Assembly: GCF_010730575.1 (NCBI RefSeq)
Contig: NZ_AP022614.1
Location: forward strand, 3,100,001 to 3,164,000
DNA: 64,000 nucleotides
DNA from: Mycobacterium parmense
GTDB lineage: Bacteria > Actinomycetota > Actinomycetes > Mycobacteriales > Mycobacteriaceae
Direction: 5' to 3'
In this document: piece by piece, positions 54,553 through 63,777 of the stretch
Layout of the letters: each line of letters opens with the position of its first letter
How positions within the stretch are numbered: position 1 is the first letter of the stretch
Notes under the pieces: model-generated
Databases searched by the model: none
Seen by the model: only the letters and a program-made list of their open reading frames with translations
What the model was told of the DNA's origin: nothing
Translations under genes and position numbers: made by a program

Positions 54553-54638
54553 GTATCTGAATAGTATCTATCTTGTATCTCAGTTGCAAGGCCAACGTGG
54601 CCCGCGGCGGTGTACGGTCACCTCCACAACTGAGATAC
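54553..54638. promoter_or_regulatory. GntR operator array between the bicupin and gntR genes
   Basis: GTATCT occurs at 54553, 54564 and 54575, exactly 11 bp apart. The last copy extends to GTATCTCAGTTG (54575-54586), and its perfect inverted copy CAACTGAGATAC lies at 54627-54638. This fits multiple regulator dimers binding on one DNA face and covering the divergent promoters. Confidence 0.7.
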
Positions 54639-54662
54639 GACTCAGCTACCAGGAAGGACTCG

Positions 54663-55334
54663 GTGACGACGACGAACGCACGGCCGGCCACGGCCAAGGA
54701 CCGCGCACTGGAATACGTCAAGACCCAGGTGCTCACGGGCGCTTTCCCCGGCGGCGACCTGATCAGCGAGGGCGACGTGGCCACCGCGCTGGGGATGTCG
54801 CGGACCCCGGTCCGCGAGGCGTTCCTGCGACTCGAGGCCGCGGGCCTGCTGCGGCTCTATCCGCAGCGCGGCGCCCTGGTCATCCCGGTCTCGCCCGAGG
54901 AGGTCCGCGCCGTCATCGAGGCGCGGCTGGCCCTGGAGCAGTTCGCCGCCGCCAGGGTGGCCGGGCGCGACCCCGCCGCGGGCGCCGCGCTGTACGAACG
55001 ACTTTCGGGCGAGCTGGACCGGCAGCGCGCCGCCGCCGCGGCGGAGAACTGGAAGGATTTCCTGGACGCCGACCGCGCCTTCCACGCCGTCACACTGGAA
55101 GAGGCCGGGAACGCCATCCTGTCCGGGTTCTACTCGTCGCTGCGGGACCGGCAGATGCGGATGATCGGGGAATCAGCGCTGCGCGATCCCAACCGGATGT
55201 CGACGATCATGGACGAGCATCAGAGCATCGCCCAAGCCCTGCGCGACGGCGATCAGCCGCGCGCGCTGCAGGCCGTGCAGGACCATCTGGCGAGCACCGT
55301 GCGCGCGATGGGCCTCGCCTGGGACCCGATCTGA
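54663..55334 (+). CDS. GntR-family regulator (FCD subfamily)
   Basis: This 223-aa protein has a winged helix-turn-helix (ISEGDVATALGMSRTPVREAFLRLEAAGLL) split over residues 34-63, and a C-terminal FCD ligand domain with DRAFHAVTLEEAGN and DEHQSIAQALRDGD, whose acidic and histidine residues usually bind a metal and a carboxylate ligand. The GTG at 54663 has AGGAAGGA upstream. It probably represses the divergent bicupin gene and itself through the repeat array, and responds to an aromatic acid or related organic acid; that is inference. Confidence 0.88.
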   Translation: MTTTNARPATAKDRALEYVKTQVLTGAFPGGDLISEGDVATALGMSRTPVREAFLRLEAAGLLRLYPQRGALVIPVSPEEVRAVIEARLALEQFAAARVAGRDPAAGAALYERLSGELDRQRAAAAAENWKDFLDADRAFHAVTLEEAGNAILSGFYSSLRDRQMRMIGESALRDPNRMSTIMDEHQSIAQALRDGDQPRALQAVQDHLASTVRAMGLAWDPI

Positions 55335-55346
55335 CGGCCCAATTGC

Positions 55347-55371
55347 GTTAGACAATCGTCGATTCGGGGAA
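55347..55371 (+). promoter_or_regulatory. SigF-like promoter before the GlsB-type gene
   Basis: GTTA, a 15-nt spacer and GGGGAA resemble the SigF consensus, with mismatches. Stress induction would fit the GlsB/YeaQ family. Confidence 0.3.
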
Positions 55372-55423
55372 GTCCTTGACACAGATGGTGCCCGTCCCGG
55401 GTGCCGCGAAGTCAGGAGCTGAA

Positions 55424-55708
55424 ATGATCGGATCGATTATCCTCGCCATCGTCGTGGGCGCGATCGTCGGTTTGGTGGCACGTCTCGTCATGCCGGGCAA
55501 GCAGAACATCGGCATGCTGATGACGGTTCTCGTCGGCGCCGTGGGGGCGCTGATCGGCTCGGCGGTGGCCAGCCAGTTCGGGTACCACAACGCCAACGGC
55601 GGAATCGCGTGGATTCCGTTCTTCATCGGGGTCGGCGCCGCCGTCGTCCTCATCGCGATCTACGAGGCCGTGACGGGTCGCCGCAGCGGCACCCGGCTGC
55701 CTCACTAG
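55424..55708 (+). CDS. GlsB/YeaQ/YmgE-type small membrane protein
   Basis: This 94-aa protein starts MIGSIILAIVVGAIVGLVAR and has three hydrophobic helices with small-residue motifs, typical of the transglycosylase-associated GlsB/YeaQ/YmgE stress-response family. The ATG at 55424 has AGGAG 7 nt upstream. Despite the family name, no enzymatic activity has been shown. A SigF-like promoter lies about 60 nt upstream. Confidence 0.87.
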   Translation: MIGSIILAIVVGAIVGLVARLVMPGKQNIGMLMTVLVGAVGALIGSAVASQFGYHNANGGIAWIPFFIGVGAAVVLIAIYEAVTGRRSGTRLPH

Positions 55709-55771
55709 GGTTACAGCCAAGCAGTTGACCGCCCGAGGGCCGCGATCTTCTCCCGAGACCGCGGCTTTCGG

Positions 55772-56482
55772 GTGGTTGCGTTTAGAGCCAGGCTGAAAGG
55801 TGTTGCGTTGCTGGGTCTCTCGGGGCTTCTGCTGGCGAAGCTGGCCGCGTCGGCGCTGGTCGTGGCGCTGTCGCCCGTGGCGATCGTGGTGACCCTGGTG
55901 CTGTTGATCCACAACGACCGGCCGAAGTGGTCGAGCATCGGCTACCTGCTGGGCCGATCGGTGTCGGTGACGGCGATGACGCTGGTGTTCATGCGACTGC
56001 CCCGGTTGTTCGAGACTTTTCAGAGCCTTCAGGAGCCCGCGCCGGCGTGGACGGATTGGGTCGCCGTGACCGCCGGGGCGGTGCTCGTCGTGCTGGGCGC
56101 CTGGCTGTGGCGGCGGCGGGACCGGGCCACGAACAGCCGCTGGTGGGACGGGGTCGGCCGGATCCCGCCGGCGGTGGCCGCCGCCATCGGGATGTTCCCC
56201 ATCCTGACCAATCTCAAGGTGCTGGCCGCCAGCGCGGCCGCGGGCACCCAGATCGCCCACGCGCCGTTGGACGTCGCCGGCGCGGTGGCGGCAGTCGCCT
56301 TCTATGCCGTCCTGGCGAACTCGACCGTCGCCGCGCCCATCCTGGCCTACCTCGTCGTCGGGCCGCGTATCGACCCGCAGCTGGAACTGATCCGGCGCTG
56401 GGTTCAGCGCCGCCACCGCACCATGACCGCCGCGACCTCCGTGGCCGTGGGGGTGGCCGTAGTGCTGTACGGGCTGGCCTGA
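55772..56482 (+). CDS. GAP-family (Sap-like) membrane protein
   Basis: This 236-aa protein has about six membrane helices and resembles the GAP family of mycobacterial proteins, several of which take part in moving glycopeptidolipid or sulfolipid to the cell surface. LVVALSPVAIVVTLVLL, LLGRSVSVTAMTLVFM and AIGMFPILTNLKVLAA are recognisable. The GTG at 55772 gives the longest form; the TTG at 55808 has GAAAGG 6 nt upstream and may be the true start, because the protein would then begin at the first helix. The lipid cargo is unknown. Confidence 0.78.
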   Translation: MVAFRARLKGVALLGLSGLLLAKLAASALVVALSPVAIVVTLVLLIHNDRPKWSSIGYLLGRSVSVTAMTLVFMRLPRLFETFQSLQEPAPAWTDWVAVTAGAVLVVLGAWLWRRRDRATNSRWWDGVGRIPPAVAAAIGMFPILTNLKVLAASAAAGTQIAHAPLDVAGAVAAVAFYAVLANSTVAAPILAYLVVGPRIDPQLELIRRWVQRRHRTMTAATSVAVGVAVVLYGLA

Positions 56483-56510
56483 GATCCGGCGCGCCCGTCG
56501 GAACGCCCCG

Positions 56511-57593
56511 TCAGCCGATCAGCACCGCGTACCGCGGTTTGATCACGTCGTCGATGATCGCCAGCCGCTCGTCGAACGGGATGAACGCCGACTTCATCGC
56601 GTTGATGGTGAAACGCTCCAGATCGCTCCACCCGTAGCCGAAAGCCTGGACCAGCCGGTGCATCTCGAGACTCATCGTGGTGTCGCTCATCAGCCGGTTG
56701 TCGGTGTTGACGGTGACCCGGAACCGGGCGCGGGCAAGCAGGTCGAACGGGTGCTCGGCGATGCTCTTGACGGCGCCGGTCTGCACGTTGGAGCTGGGGC
56801 ACAACTCCAACGGAATTCGCTTGTCCCGCAGGATGGATGCCTGCCGGCCCAGGCGGACCCCGCCGTCAGCGAGCACGTCGATGTCGTCGACGATGCGCAC
56901 CCCGTGGCCCAGCCGGTCGGCCCCGCAGAACGCGATCGCCTCGTGGATGGACGGCAGGCCGAAGGCCTCACCGGCGTGAATGGTGAACCGCGCGTTGTGG
57001 TCCCGCATGTACTCGAAGGCGTCCAGGTGACGTGTCGGTGGGTTGCCCGCCTCGGCCCCGGCGATGTCGAACCCGACAACGCCTTTGTCCCGGAAGCGGA
57101 TCGCCAGCTCGGCGATCTCGCGGGACACCGCCGCGTGCCGCATGGCGGTGACCAGGAGGCGCACCACGATGGGGCGGCCGGCGGCCGCGGCGGCCTTCTC
57201 GCCGTCGGCGAAACCCGCGAGCACCGCGTCGACGATCTCGTCGAACGACAGGCCGCGGTCGATGTGCAGCTCGGGCGCAAACCGGACCTCGGCGTACACC
57301 ACCGAGTCGGCGGCCAGGTCCTCCACGCACTCGTAGGCGACACGGTGCAACGACTCGGGTGTCTGCATCACCGCGACGGTGTGGGAGAACGGCTCCAGAT
57401 AACGCTCCAGCGACCCGCTGTGCGACTGGGTGCGGAACCACTTCGCCAGTTCGTCGACGTCGGTGGTGGGCAGCCCGTCGTAGCCGACCTGGGCGGCGAT
57501 CTCCACCACGGTCGACGGCCGCAGCCCGCCGTCGAGATGGTCGTGCAGCAGTGCCTTGGGCGCCTTCTTGATCTGAGACAGGTCCAGCTTCAT
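56511..57593 (-). CDS. add: Adenosine deaminase
   Basis: This 360-aa zinc enzyme deaminates adenosine and deoxyadenosine to inosine forms, which DeoD can then cleave. The N-terminal zinc site [10 protein letters not shown], the [10 protein letters not shown] region and LGHGVRI with the following acidic residues are all present. The ATG overlaps the deoA stop by 4 nt and deoA overlaps cdd likewise, so cdd-deoA-add is a coupled nucleoside-salvage operon matching Rv3315c-Rv3313c. Confidence 0.95.
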   Translation of the reverse strand: MKLDLSQIKKAPKALLHDHLDGGLRPSTVVEIAAQVGYDGLPTTDVDELAKWFRTQSHSGSLERYLEPFSHTVAVMQTPESLHRVAYECVEDLAADSVVYAEVRFAPELHIDRGLSFDEIVDAVLAGFADGEKAAAAAGRPIVVRLLVTAMRHAAVSREIAELAIRFRDKGVVGFDIAGAEAGNPPTRHLDAFEYMRDHNARFTIHAGEAFGLPSIHEAIAFCGADRLGHGVRIVDDIDVLADGGVRLGRQASILRDKRIPLELCPSSNVQTGAVKSIAEHPFDLLARARFRVTVNTDNRLMSDTTMSLEMHRLVQAFGYGWSDLERFTINAMKSAFIPFDERLAIIDDVIKPRYAVLIG

Positions 57594-58873
57594 GCGGTGA
57601 TCCGATCGATGATCAGCGGACGCGGCGGGGGCGGTGCGTCGCCGACGCTCCAGCCGCCGTCGAGCTCTGCCAGCGCGGCGGCAAAGCGCTCCGGGGTGTC
57701 GGTGTAGAGGGTGAACAGCGCCTCGCCGGCCGCGACGGGCTCACCCGGGCGGCGGTGGATCCTGATGCCCGCGCCGGATTGCACCGCGTCGCCCGGGCGG
57801 GATCGCCCCGCGCCCAGCCGCCACGCCGCCAGCCCCACTGCCATCGCGTCGATATCGCCCATTGTGCCGCCCCGGCCGGCGGTCACGGTCTCCGAACACC
57901 GACCGATCGGGAGCGGCACAGACAAATCGCCGCCCTGCGCGGCGATCAGGCGGCGGAATCGGTCCATGGCGGAGCCGTCGCGCAGGGCCTCGGCGGGGTC
58001 GCGGCCGTCGATTCCGGCGAGCCGCAGCATCTCGGCGGCCAGCCGCAGAGTCAGCTCCACCACGTCGGGCGGTCCGCCGCCGGCCAGCACGTCGAGCGAC
58101 TCGGCCACCTCGAGGGCGTTGCCGGCGGTTGCTCCCAGGGGGCGGTTCATGTCCGTCAGGAACGCGTGGGTGGGCACGCCGTGGGCGGCGCCCAGCTCGA
58201 CCATGGTGTGCGCCAGCTCGCGGGACTGCGCCTCCGAGCCCGTCAACGCCCCGGCACCGACCTTCACGTCGAGCACCAGCGCGCCGGCCCCCTCGGCCAG
58301 CTTCTTGCTCATCACCGAGCTCGCGATCAGCGGCACCGACTCGACGGTGGCGGTGACGTCGCGCAGTCGGTACAGCTTGGCGTCGGCCGGCGCCAGCTCG
58401 CCGGCGGCGAAGATGGCCGCCCCCACCTCGGCGAGTTGCTCGCGCACCCGCCGCGTACAGATCGCGCCGGTGAACCCGGCGATCGCCTCCAGCTTGTCCA
58501 GCGTGCCGCCGGTGTGGCCGAGCCCACGGCCGGATGCCTGCGGCACCGCCGCGCCGCACGCGGCGACGACGGGCACCAGCGGGAGGGTGATCTTGTCCCC
58601 GACCCCACCGGTGGAGTGCTTGTCGACCGTGGGCAGCGGCAGGTCGCTGAAGTCGAGCCGCTCGCCCGACGCCAGCATCGCCGCGGTCCACCGGGCGGTC
58701 TCGCCGGAATCCATGCCGCGCAACAGGATCGCCATCAGCAGCGCCGCCATCTGCTCCTCGGCCACGATGCCCTCGGTGTAGGCCGCGATCACCCAGTCGA
58801 TGGCGGCGTCGGACAGCCGGCCGCCGTCGCGCTTGGTCCGGATCACCGTGGGCGCATCGAAGGTCGCGGTCAT
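57590..58873 (-). CDS. deoA: Thymidine phosphorylase DeoA
   Basis: This 427-aa enzyme cleaves thymidine with phosphate into thymine and deoxyribose-1-phosphate. [17 protein letters not shown] is the phosphate and substrate loop, [19 protein letters not shown] is the second signature, and the length is that of Rv3314c. It overlaps cdd and add by 4 nt on either side, in a single operon. Confidence 0.96.
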   Translation of the reverse strand: MTATFDAPTVIRTKRDGGRLSDAAIDWVIAAYTEGIVAEEQMAALLMAILLRGMDSGETARWTAAMLASGERLDFSDLPLPTVDKHSTGGVGDKITLPLVPVVAACGAAVPQASGRGLGHTGGTLDKLEAIAGFTGAICTRRVREQLAEVGAAIFAAGELAPADAKLYRLRDVTATVESVPLIASSVMSKKLAEGAGALVLDVKVGAGALTGSEAQSRELAHTMVELGAAHGVPTHAFLTDMNRPLGATAGNALEVAESLDVLAGGGPPDVVELTLRLAAEMLRLAGIDGRDPAEALRDGSAMDRFRRLIAAQGGDLSVPLPIGRCSETVTAGRGGTMGDIDAMAVGLAAWRLGAGRSRPGDAVQSGAGIRIHRRPGEPVAAGEALFTLYTDTPERFAAALAELDGGWSVGDAPPPPRPLIIDRITA

Positions 58874-59265
58874 GCCCGCGCGAGATCATCGGGCCCGAAC
58901 GGGTCGGGCAGCAGGTCGCCCAGCCGGCGGGGCCCGGCCGGGTGGTCGATCAGCAGTTCGGTGCCGCCGTGCTCGAGCAGCACCTGACGGCACCGCCCGC
59001 ACGGCATCAGCAACGCCCCGCGCCCGTCGACGCACGCCAGCGCGACCAGCCGGCCGCCCCCGCTCGCGTACAGGGCGCACACCACGCCGCACTCGGCGCA
59101 GAGACCAAGGCCATATGAGACGTTCTCCACATTGCAGCCGGTGACCACCCGCCCGTCGTCGACCAGCCCGGCCGCGCCCACCCGGAATTCCGAATAAGGC
59201 GCGTAGGCGTGGTCGGCCACACCTTTTGCCTTGTCCCGCAACATATTCCAATCGATATCAGGCAC
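58870..59265 (-). CDS. cdd: Cytidine deaminase
   Basis: This 131-aa zinc enzyme deaminates cytidine and deoxycytidine to uridine forms. CNVENVSYGLGLCAECG carries the catalytic glutamate and first zinc ligand (Cys), and MPCGRCRQVL the other two zinc cysteines. It is the first gene of the cdd-deoA-add operon. The GTG start has a G-rich stretch upstream and is divergent from sdhC, with 175 nt in between. Confidence 0.95.
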   Translation of the reverse strand: MPDIDWNMLRDKAKGVADHAYAPYSEFRVGAAGLVDDGRVVTGCNVENVSYGLGLCAECGVVCALYASGGGRLVALACVDGRGALLMPCGRCRQVLLEHGGTELLIDHPAGPRRLGDLLPDPFGPDDLARA

Positions 59266-59440
59266 GCGCAGCCCCCCGGAAGCCGCGCTGCCGTATGGGC
59301 CTGATCACGACAGCAACCCTAGCCCGAGGTGGCACTTCGCAGTGCGGACCGCTCGGAGCAAACGGCACCCTGTGCGAGCTAGGCTGAACTGCTCGGCGTT
59401 GACTTCGACGAGCCGTGACTCGAGGCGGTGAGGGGCAGAG

Positions 59441-59884
59441 GTGAGTACGCAGGCGAAAACCGCGGATTCGGCCGGACCCGGCCCGGGTTCGGCGGCCTCG
59501 CGCAGGCGGCGCCCACCGCGAACCCTGTACCGCGGCGACCCCGGCATGTGGTCGTGGGTGCTGCACCGCATCAGCGGCGCGACGGTCTTCTTCTTCCTGT
59601 TCGTGCACGTGCTGGGCACCGCGATGCTGCGGGTCAGCCCGCAGACCTACGACGGGGTCATCCACGACTATCAGACCCCGGTGGTCGGGCTGATGGAGTT
59701 CGGGCTGGTCGCGGCCGTGCTGTTCCACGCGCTGAACGGGATCCGGGTGATCCTCATCGACTTCTGGGCCGACGGCACCCGCTACCAGCGGCTGATGTTG
59801 TGGATCGTCGGCGTGGTCTTCCTGCTGCTGCTCGTCCCGTCCGGCGTGGTGCTGGGCGTTCACGCTCTGGAGCACTTCCGATGA
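59441..59884 (+). CDS. sdhC: Succinate dehydrogenase cytochrome b subunit SdhC
   Basis: This 147-aa membrane subunit contains three helices and a heme-ligand region in SWVLHRISGATVFFFLF, plus ALNGIRVILIDFW. It anchors SdhA-SdhB and passes electrons to menaquinone. An Arg/Pro-rich N-terminal extension of about 30 residues precedes TLYRGDPGMW, making it longer than Rv3316 as I recall. The GTG at 59441 has GAGGGGCAGAG upstream. sdhD overlaps its end by 4 nt. Confidence 0.93.
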   Translation: MSTQAKTADSAGPGPGSAASRRRRPPRTLYRGDPGMWSWVLHRISGATVFFFLFVHVLGTAMLRVSPQTYDGVIHDYQTPVVGLMEFGLVAAVLFHALNGIRVILIDFWADGTRYQRLMLWIVGVVFLLLLVPSGVVLGVHALEHFR

Positions 59885-60351
59885 ACAGCCCGGACCTGCA
59901 GCTCGGGAAGGGCGAGGTCGCGCCCGTCCGGCAGCGCAGCCACGACCGCCCCGCCAGCCTGGACAACCCGCGCTCGCCGCGCCGGCGCGCCGGCATCCCG
60001 AACTTCGAGAAGTTCGCCTGGCTGTTCATGCGGTTCTCCGGCGTCGCGCTGGTGGTGCTGGCGCTGGGGCACATGTTCATCACGCTGATGTGGGACGACG
60101 GCGTCTACCGCATCGACTTCAACTTCGTCGCGCAGCGCTGGGCCTCGCCGTTCTGGCAGATGTGGGACCTGCTGTTGCTGTGGCTGGCCGAACTGCACGG
60201 CGGCAACGGCCTGCGCGTCATCATCGACGACTACAGCCGCAAGGACAGCACCCGGTTCTGGCTGAACTCGCTGCTGCTGTTGTCCGTGCTGTTCACGCTG
60301 GTGCTGGGCACCTACGTGATCATGACCTTCGACCCGAACATCGGGAGCTGA
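59881..60351 (+). CDS. sdhD: Succinate dehydrogenase membrane anchor SdhD
   Basis: This 156-aa subunit has three helices after a soluble N terminus: FMRFSGVALVVLALGHMFI contains the likely heme-binding histidine, AELHGGNGLRVIIDDYSR is the quinone-side loop, and WLNSLLLLSVLFTLVLGTYV the last helix. It completes the membrane anchor with SdhC. The ATG overlaps sdhC (ATGA) and the stop precedes sdhA by 3 nt. Confidence 0.93.
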   Translation: MNSPDLQLGKGEVAPVRQRSHDRPASLDNPRSPRRRAGIPNFEKFAWLFMRFSGVALVVLALGHMFITLMWDDGVYRIDFNFVAQRWASPFWQMWDLLLLWLAELHGGNGLRVIIDDYSRKDSTRFWLNSLLLLSVLFTLVLGTYVIMTFDPNIGS

Positions 60352-60354
60352 CCC

Positions 60355-62127
60355 ATGATCGCCCAACACCGATACGACGTGGTGATCGTCGGCGCCGGGG
60401 GCGCCGGCATGCGGGCGGCGGTCGAGGCCGGTCCCCGGGTGCGCACCGCGGTGCTGACCAAGCTCTACCCCACCCGCAGCCACACCGGCGCCGCCCAGGG
60501 GGGCATGTGCGCCGCGCTGGCCAACGTCGAGGACGACAACTGGGAATGGCACACCTTCGACACCGTCAAGGGCGGCGACTATCTCGCCGACCAGGATGCC
60601 GTCGAGATCATGTGCCGCGAGGCCATCGACGCGGTGCTCGACCTGGAGAAGATGGGGATGCCGTTCAATCGGACCCCCGAGGGCCGCATCGACCAGCGCC
60701 GCTTCGGCGGGCACACCCGCGACCACGGCAAGGCCCCGGTGCGCCGCGCGTGCTACGCCGCCGACCGCACCGGCCACATGATCCTGCAGACCCTCTATCA
60801 GAACTGCGTCAAGCACGACGTGCAGTTCTTCAACGAGTTCTACGCGCTGGACCTGGTGCTCACGCAGACCCCGGGCGGGCCGGTGGCCACCGGGGTGGTC
60901 GCCTACGAGCTGGCGACCGGCGAGATCCACGTGTTCCACGCCAAGGCCGTCGTGATCGCGACCGGCGGCTCGGGCCGCATGTACAAGACCACCTCCAACG
61001 CGCACACCCTGACCGGTGACGGAATCGGCATCGTCTTCCGCAAGGGGCTTCCGTTGGAGGACATGGAGTTCCACCAGTTCCACCCGACCGGGCTGGCCGG
61101 CCTGGGCATCCTGATCTCCGAGGCCGTGCGCGGCGAGGGCGGCCGGCTGCTCAACGGCGAGGGCGAGCGGTTCATGGAGCGTTACGCCCCGACGATCATC
61201 GACCTGGCGCCACGCGACATCGTCGCCCGCTCGATGGTGCTCGAGGTCCTCGAGGGACGCGGCGCGGGACCGCACAAGGACTACGTCTACATCGACGTGC
61301 GTCACCTGGGCGCGGACGTGCTGGAGGCCAAGCTGCCCGACATCACCGAGTTCGCCCGCACCTACCTGGGCGTTGACCCCGTGCACGAACTGGTCCCGGT
61401 CTACCCCACCTGCCACTACGTGATGGGCGGCATCCCGACCACGGTGACCGGACAGGTGCTGGCCGACAACACCTCCACCGTGCCGGGGCTCTACGCGGCC
61501 GGGGAATGCGCATGCGTGTCGGTGCACGGCGCCAACCGGCTGGGCACCAACTCGCTGCTGGACATCAACGTCTTCGGCCGCCGGGCCGGGATCGCCGCGG
61601 CTTCGTACGCGCGGGGCCACGACTTCGTCGACATGCCGCCGAACCCGGAGCAGATGGTGGTGGGCTGGGTGCGCGGCATCCTCTCCGAGCACGGCAACGA
61701 GCGCGTCGCCGACATCCGCGGTGCCCTGCAGCAGACGATGGACAACAACGCCGCGGTGTTTCGCACCGAGGAGACGCTGAAGCAGGCGTTGACGGACATC
61801 CACGCCCTCAAGGAGCGGTACTCGCGGATCACCGTGCACGACAAGGGAAAGCGCTTCAACAGCGACCTGCTGGAAGCCATCGAGCTGGGCTTCCTGCTGG
61901 AGCTGGCCGAGGTCACCGTGGTCGGGGCGCTGAACCGCAAGGAATCCCGCGGCGGGCATGCCCGCGAGGACTACCCGGACCGCGACGACGTGAATTACAT
62001 GCGACACACCATGGCCTACAAGCAAATTGGGGCCGACAAGCAGGGCACCGAGCTGCTGAGCGACATCGCGCTGGACTTCAAGCCCGTCGTGCAGACCCGC
62101 TACGAACCCAAGGAGCGCAAGTACTGA
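60355..62127 (+). CDS. sdhA: Succinate dehydrogenase flavoprotein SdhA
   Basis: This 590-aa subunit carries covalent FAD and oxidises succinate to fumarate. VVIVGAGGAGMRAA starts the FAD fold; RSHTGAAQGGM contains the histidine that bonds FAD; GGHTRDHGKAPVRRACYAAD and NRLGTNSLLDINVFGRR are substrate and FAD motifs. The capping and helical domains are complete. It lies in sdhCDAB order with 3 nt to sdhD and a one-base overlap with sdhB. It matches Rv3318. Confidence 0.97.
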   Translation: MIAQHRYDVVIVGAGGAGMRAAVEAGPRVRTAVLTKLYPTRSHTGAAQGGMCAALANVEDDNWEWHTFDTVKGGDYLADQDAVEIMCREAIDAVLDLEKMGMPFNRTPEGRIDQRRFGGHTRDHGKAPVRRACYAADRTGHMILQTLYQNCVKHDVQFFNEFYALDLVLTQTPGGPVATGVVAYELATGEIHVFHAKAVVIATGGSGRMYKTTSNAHTLTGDGIGIVFRKGLPLEDMEFHQFHPTGLAGLGILISEAVRGEGGRLLNGEGERFMERYAPTIIDLAPRDIVARSMVLEVLEGRGAGPHKDYVYIDVRHLGADVLEAKLPDITEFARTYLGVDPVHELVPVYPTCHYVMGGIPTTVTGQVLADNTSTVPGLYAAGECACVSVHGANRLGTNSLLDINVFGRRAGIAAASYARGHDFVDMPPNPEQMVVGWVRGILSEHGNERVADIRGALQQTMDNNAAVFRTEETLKQALTDIHALKERYSRITVHDKGKRFNSDLLEAIELGFLLELAEVTVVGALNRKESRGGHAREDYPDRDDVNYMRHTMAYKQIGADKQGTELLSDIALDFKPVVQTRYEPKERKY

Positions 62128-62945
62128 TGACGGCAGGCGACAGCGTCGATACGGACGTCGAACGGGCGCCCGATCCCCCTCTGCCCCCCATCCCCGAGGG
62201 GGCGGTGATGGTGACGGTGAAGATCGCCCGGTTCAACCCCGACGATCCGGACGCCTTCGCCAAAACCGGCGGCTGGCAGAGCTTCCGGGTGCCGTGCCTG
62301 CCCAGCGACCGGCTGCTCAACCTGTTGATCTACATCAAGGGCTACCTGGACGGGACGCTCACCTTCCGGCGGTCCTGCGCCCACGGGGTGTGCGGCTCCG
62401 ATGCCATGCGCATCAACGGCGTCAACCGGCTGGCCTGCAAGGTGCTGATGCGCGACCTGCTGCCACCAGACCGGCGCAAGACCAAAAAGGGGGGGCTGAC
62501 CGTCACGGTCGAACCGATCCGCGGGCTGCCCGTGGAGAAGGACCTGGTGGTCGACATGGAGCCCTTCTTCGACTCCTACCGCGCGATCAAGCCCTACCTG
62601 GTCACCAGCGGCAATCCGCCCACGCGCGAACGCATTCAGAGCCCCACCGACCGGGCCCGCTACGACGACACGACCAAGTGCATCCTGTGCGCGGCGTGCA
62701 CCACGAGTTGCCCCGTGTTCTGGAACGAGGGCAGTTACTTCGGCCCGGCGGCGATCGTCAACGCGCACCGCTTCATCTTCGACAGCCGCGACGAGGCCGC
62801 AGCAGAGCGCCTCGACATCCTCAACGAGGTCGACGGCGTGTGGCGGTGCCGCACCACGTTCAACTGCACCGAAGCCTGCCCGCGCGGCATCCAGGTCACC
62901 AAGGCGATCCAAGAGGTCAAGCGCGCCCTGATGTTCACGCGCTGA
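62127..62945 (+). CDS. sdhB: Succinate dehydrogenase iron-sulfur subunit SdhB
   Basis: This 272-aa subunit relays electrons from SdhA to the membrane anchor. The 2Fe-2S cysteines are in RRSCAHGVCGSD and RLAC, and the 4Fe-4S and 3Fe-4S clusters in CILCAACTTSCPVFW and CRTTFNCTEACPRGI. The ATG overlaps the sdhA stop (TGATG). A strong hairpin follows. The N-terminal 30 residues are Pro/Asp-rich. Confidence 0.97.
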   Translation: MTAGDSVDTDVERAPDPPLPPIPEGAVMVTVKIARFNPDDPDAFAKTGGWQSFRVPCLPSDRLLNLLIYIKGYLDGTLTFRRSCAHGVCGSDAMRINGVNRLACKVLMRDLLPPDRRKTKKGGLTVTVEPIRGLPVEKDLVVDMEPFFDSYRAIKPYLVTSGNPPTRERIQSPTDRARYDDTTKCILCAACTTSCPVFWNEGSYFGPAAIVNAHRFIFDSRDEAAAERLDILNEVDGVWRCRTTFNCTEACPRGIQVTKAIQEVKRALMFTR

Positions 62946-62957
62946 CGCACTGCCCGC

Positions 62958-62983
62958 CGAGCGTGACGGCCGCGTCACGCTCG
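62958..62983. terminator. Strong hairpin after sdhB
   Basis: CGAGCGTGACG and CGTCACGCTCG form a perfect 11-bp stem with a 4-nt loop, 13 nt after sdhB and before a convergent gene. It has no T-tract but the strongest stem in the window. Confidence 0.65.
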
Positions 62984-63000
62984 GGCCGCGGCCCCGGCCG

Positions 63001-63551
63001 TCAAAGCCCGTTGTCTCGCTTCATGATGATCGGCCCACACACTTCGGCTATGCCGTCGTTGTACACGTTACGGACCCGCTCGGTGGCGTTGTACACCGTG
63101 ACGAGGTCCGACTGGCTTTGCAGAACCATGATCAAGGCGCGCGCCGCGTCCAGCCAGGCACGGATCGCACCCACGGGCGGATCGGGCACGTCGCTGCCCA
63201 GCGCGTCCGAGACCTGCTGCACGGCATTACTTTCCGCGGCGATAAACGCCAACCGCGTGGCATCGTAGGCAGGACTGGCCGTATTGAATGTGTTGAACTG
63301 CTGGTCGAAATCCAACTCGGAGTATCTGGCCAGTCGCGCTTGTGCCTCGACGTTCTCGCACGCATCATCGGCGGCCCATGCCGCATCGGTCGAAGCCGTG
63401 GCCGCCGGCGGCGGCGACGCGTGGCTTCCCGGGTGCGGGGTCGGTGCGGGGTCGAACAGGCCGCCATCGACCCGACGAGAACCAGGACAGCCGCCAGCAG
63501 CGGGGCGGCTATCTGCCGTGCCGTGGCACGGTCCGGGTGGGAGTCTGCCAT
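63001..63551 (-). pseudogene. Frameshifted exported-protein gene
   Basis: The ATG at 63551 (AGGTCGAG just upstream) starts MADSHPDRATARQ and a hydrophobic export helix (IAAPLLAAVLVLVGSMAA). Near 63455-63480 the natural reading moves to another frame, which runs FDPAPTPHPGSHASPPP (a Pro-rich linker), then DDACENVEAQARLARYSE and a helical domain ending CGPIIMKRDNGL at 63001. In the first frame the sequence becomes an implausible Arg-rich run. A single-base deletion would explain this. I do not recognise the domain, which looks like a mycobacterial exported protein of unknown function. Confidence 0.6.
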
Positions 63552-63777
63552 CTCGACCTGTCGACTTCCTGCAATCGCCGGCTGCGGGCTTAGTGACAAG
63601 TACAGCTCACGCGGCCGTATTGAGCAAAGGGTGGCGCGTTTTGCTCGCGCGGCCCCGAAGTTGGCGGATAACTTTCGTGGCGTGGCGGGAGGTGTCAGAC
63701 TTTGGCTGGCGGATGCGGTGTGGGCAAAGTCCGGTCGGTAGCCGGGTGGCAAGACGCCTGACGCTTCGGAGGTCGTG

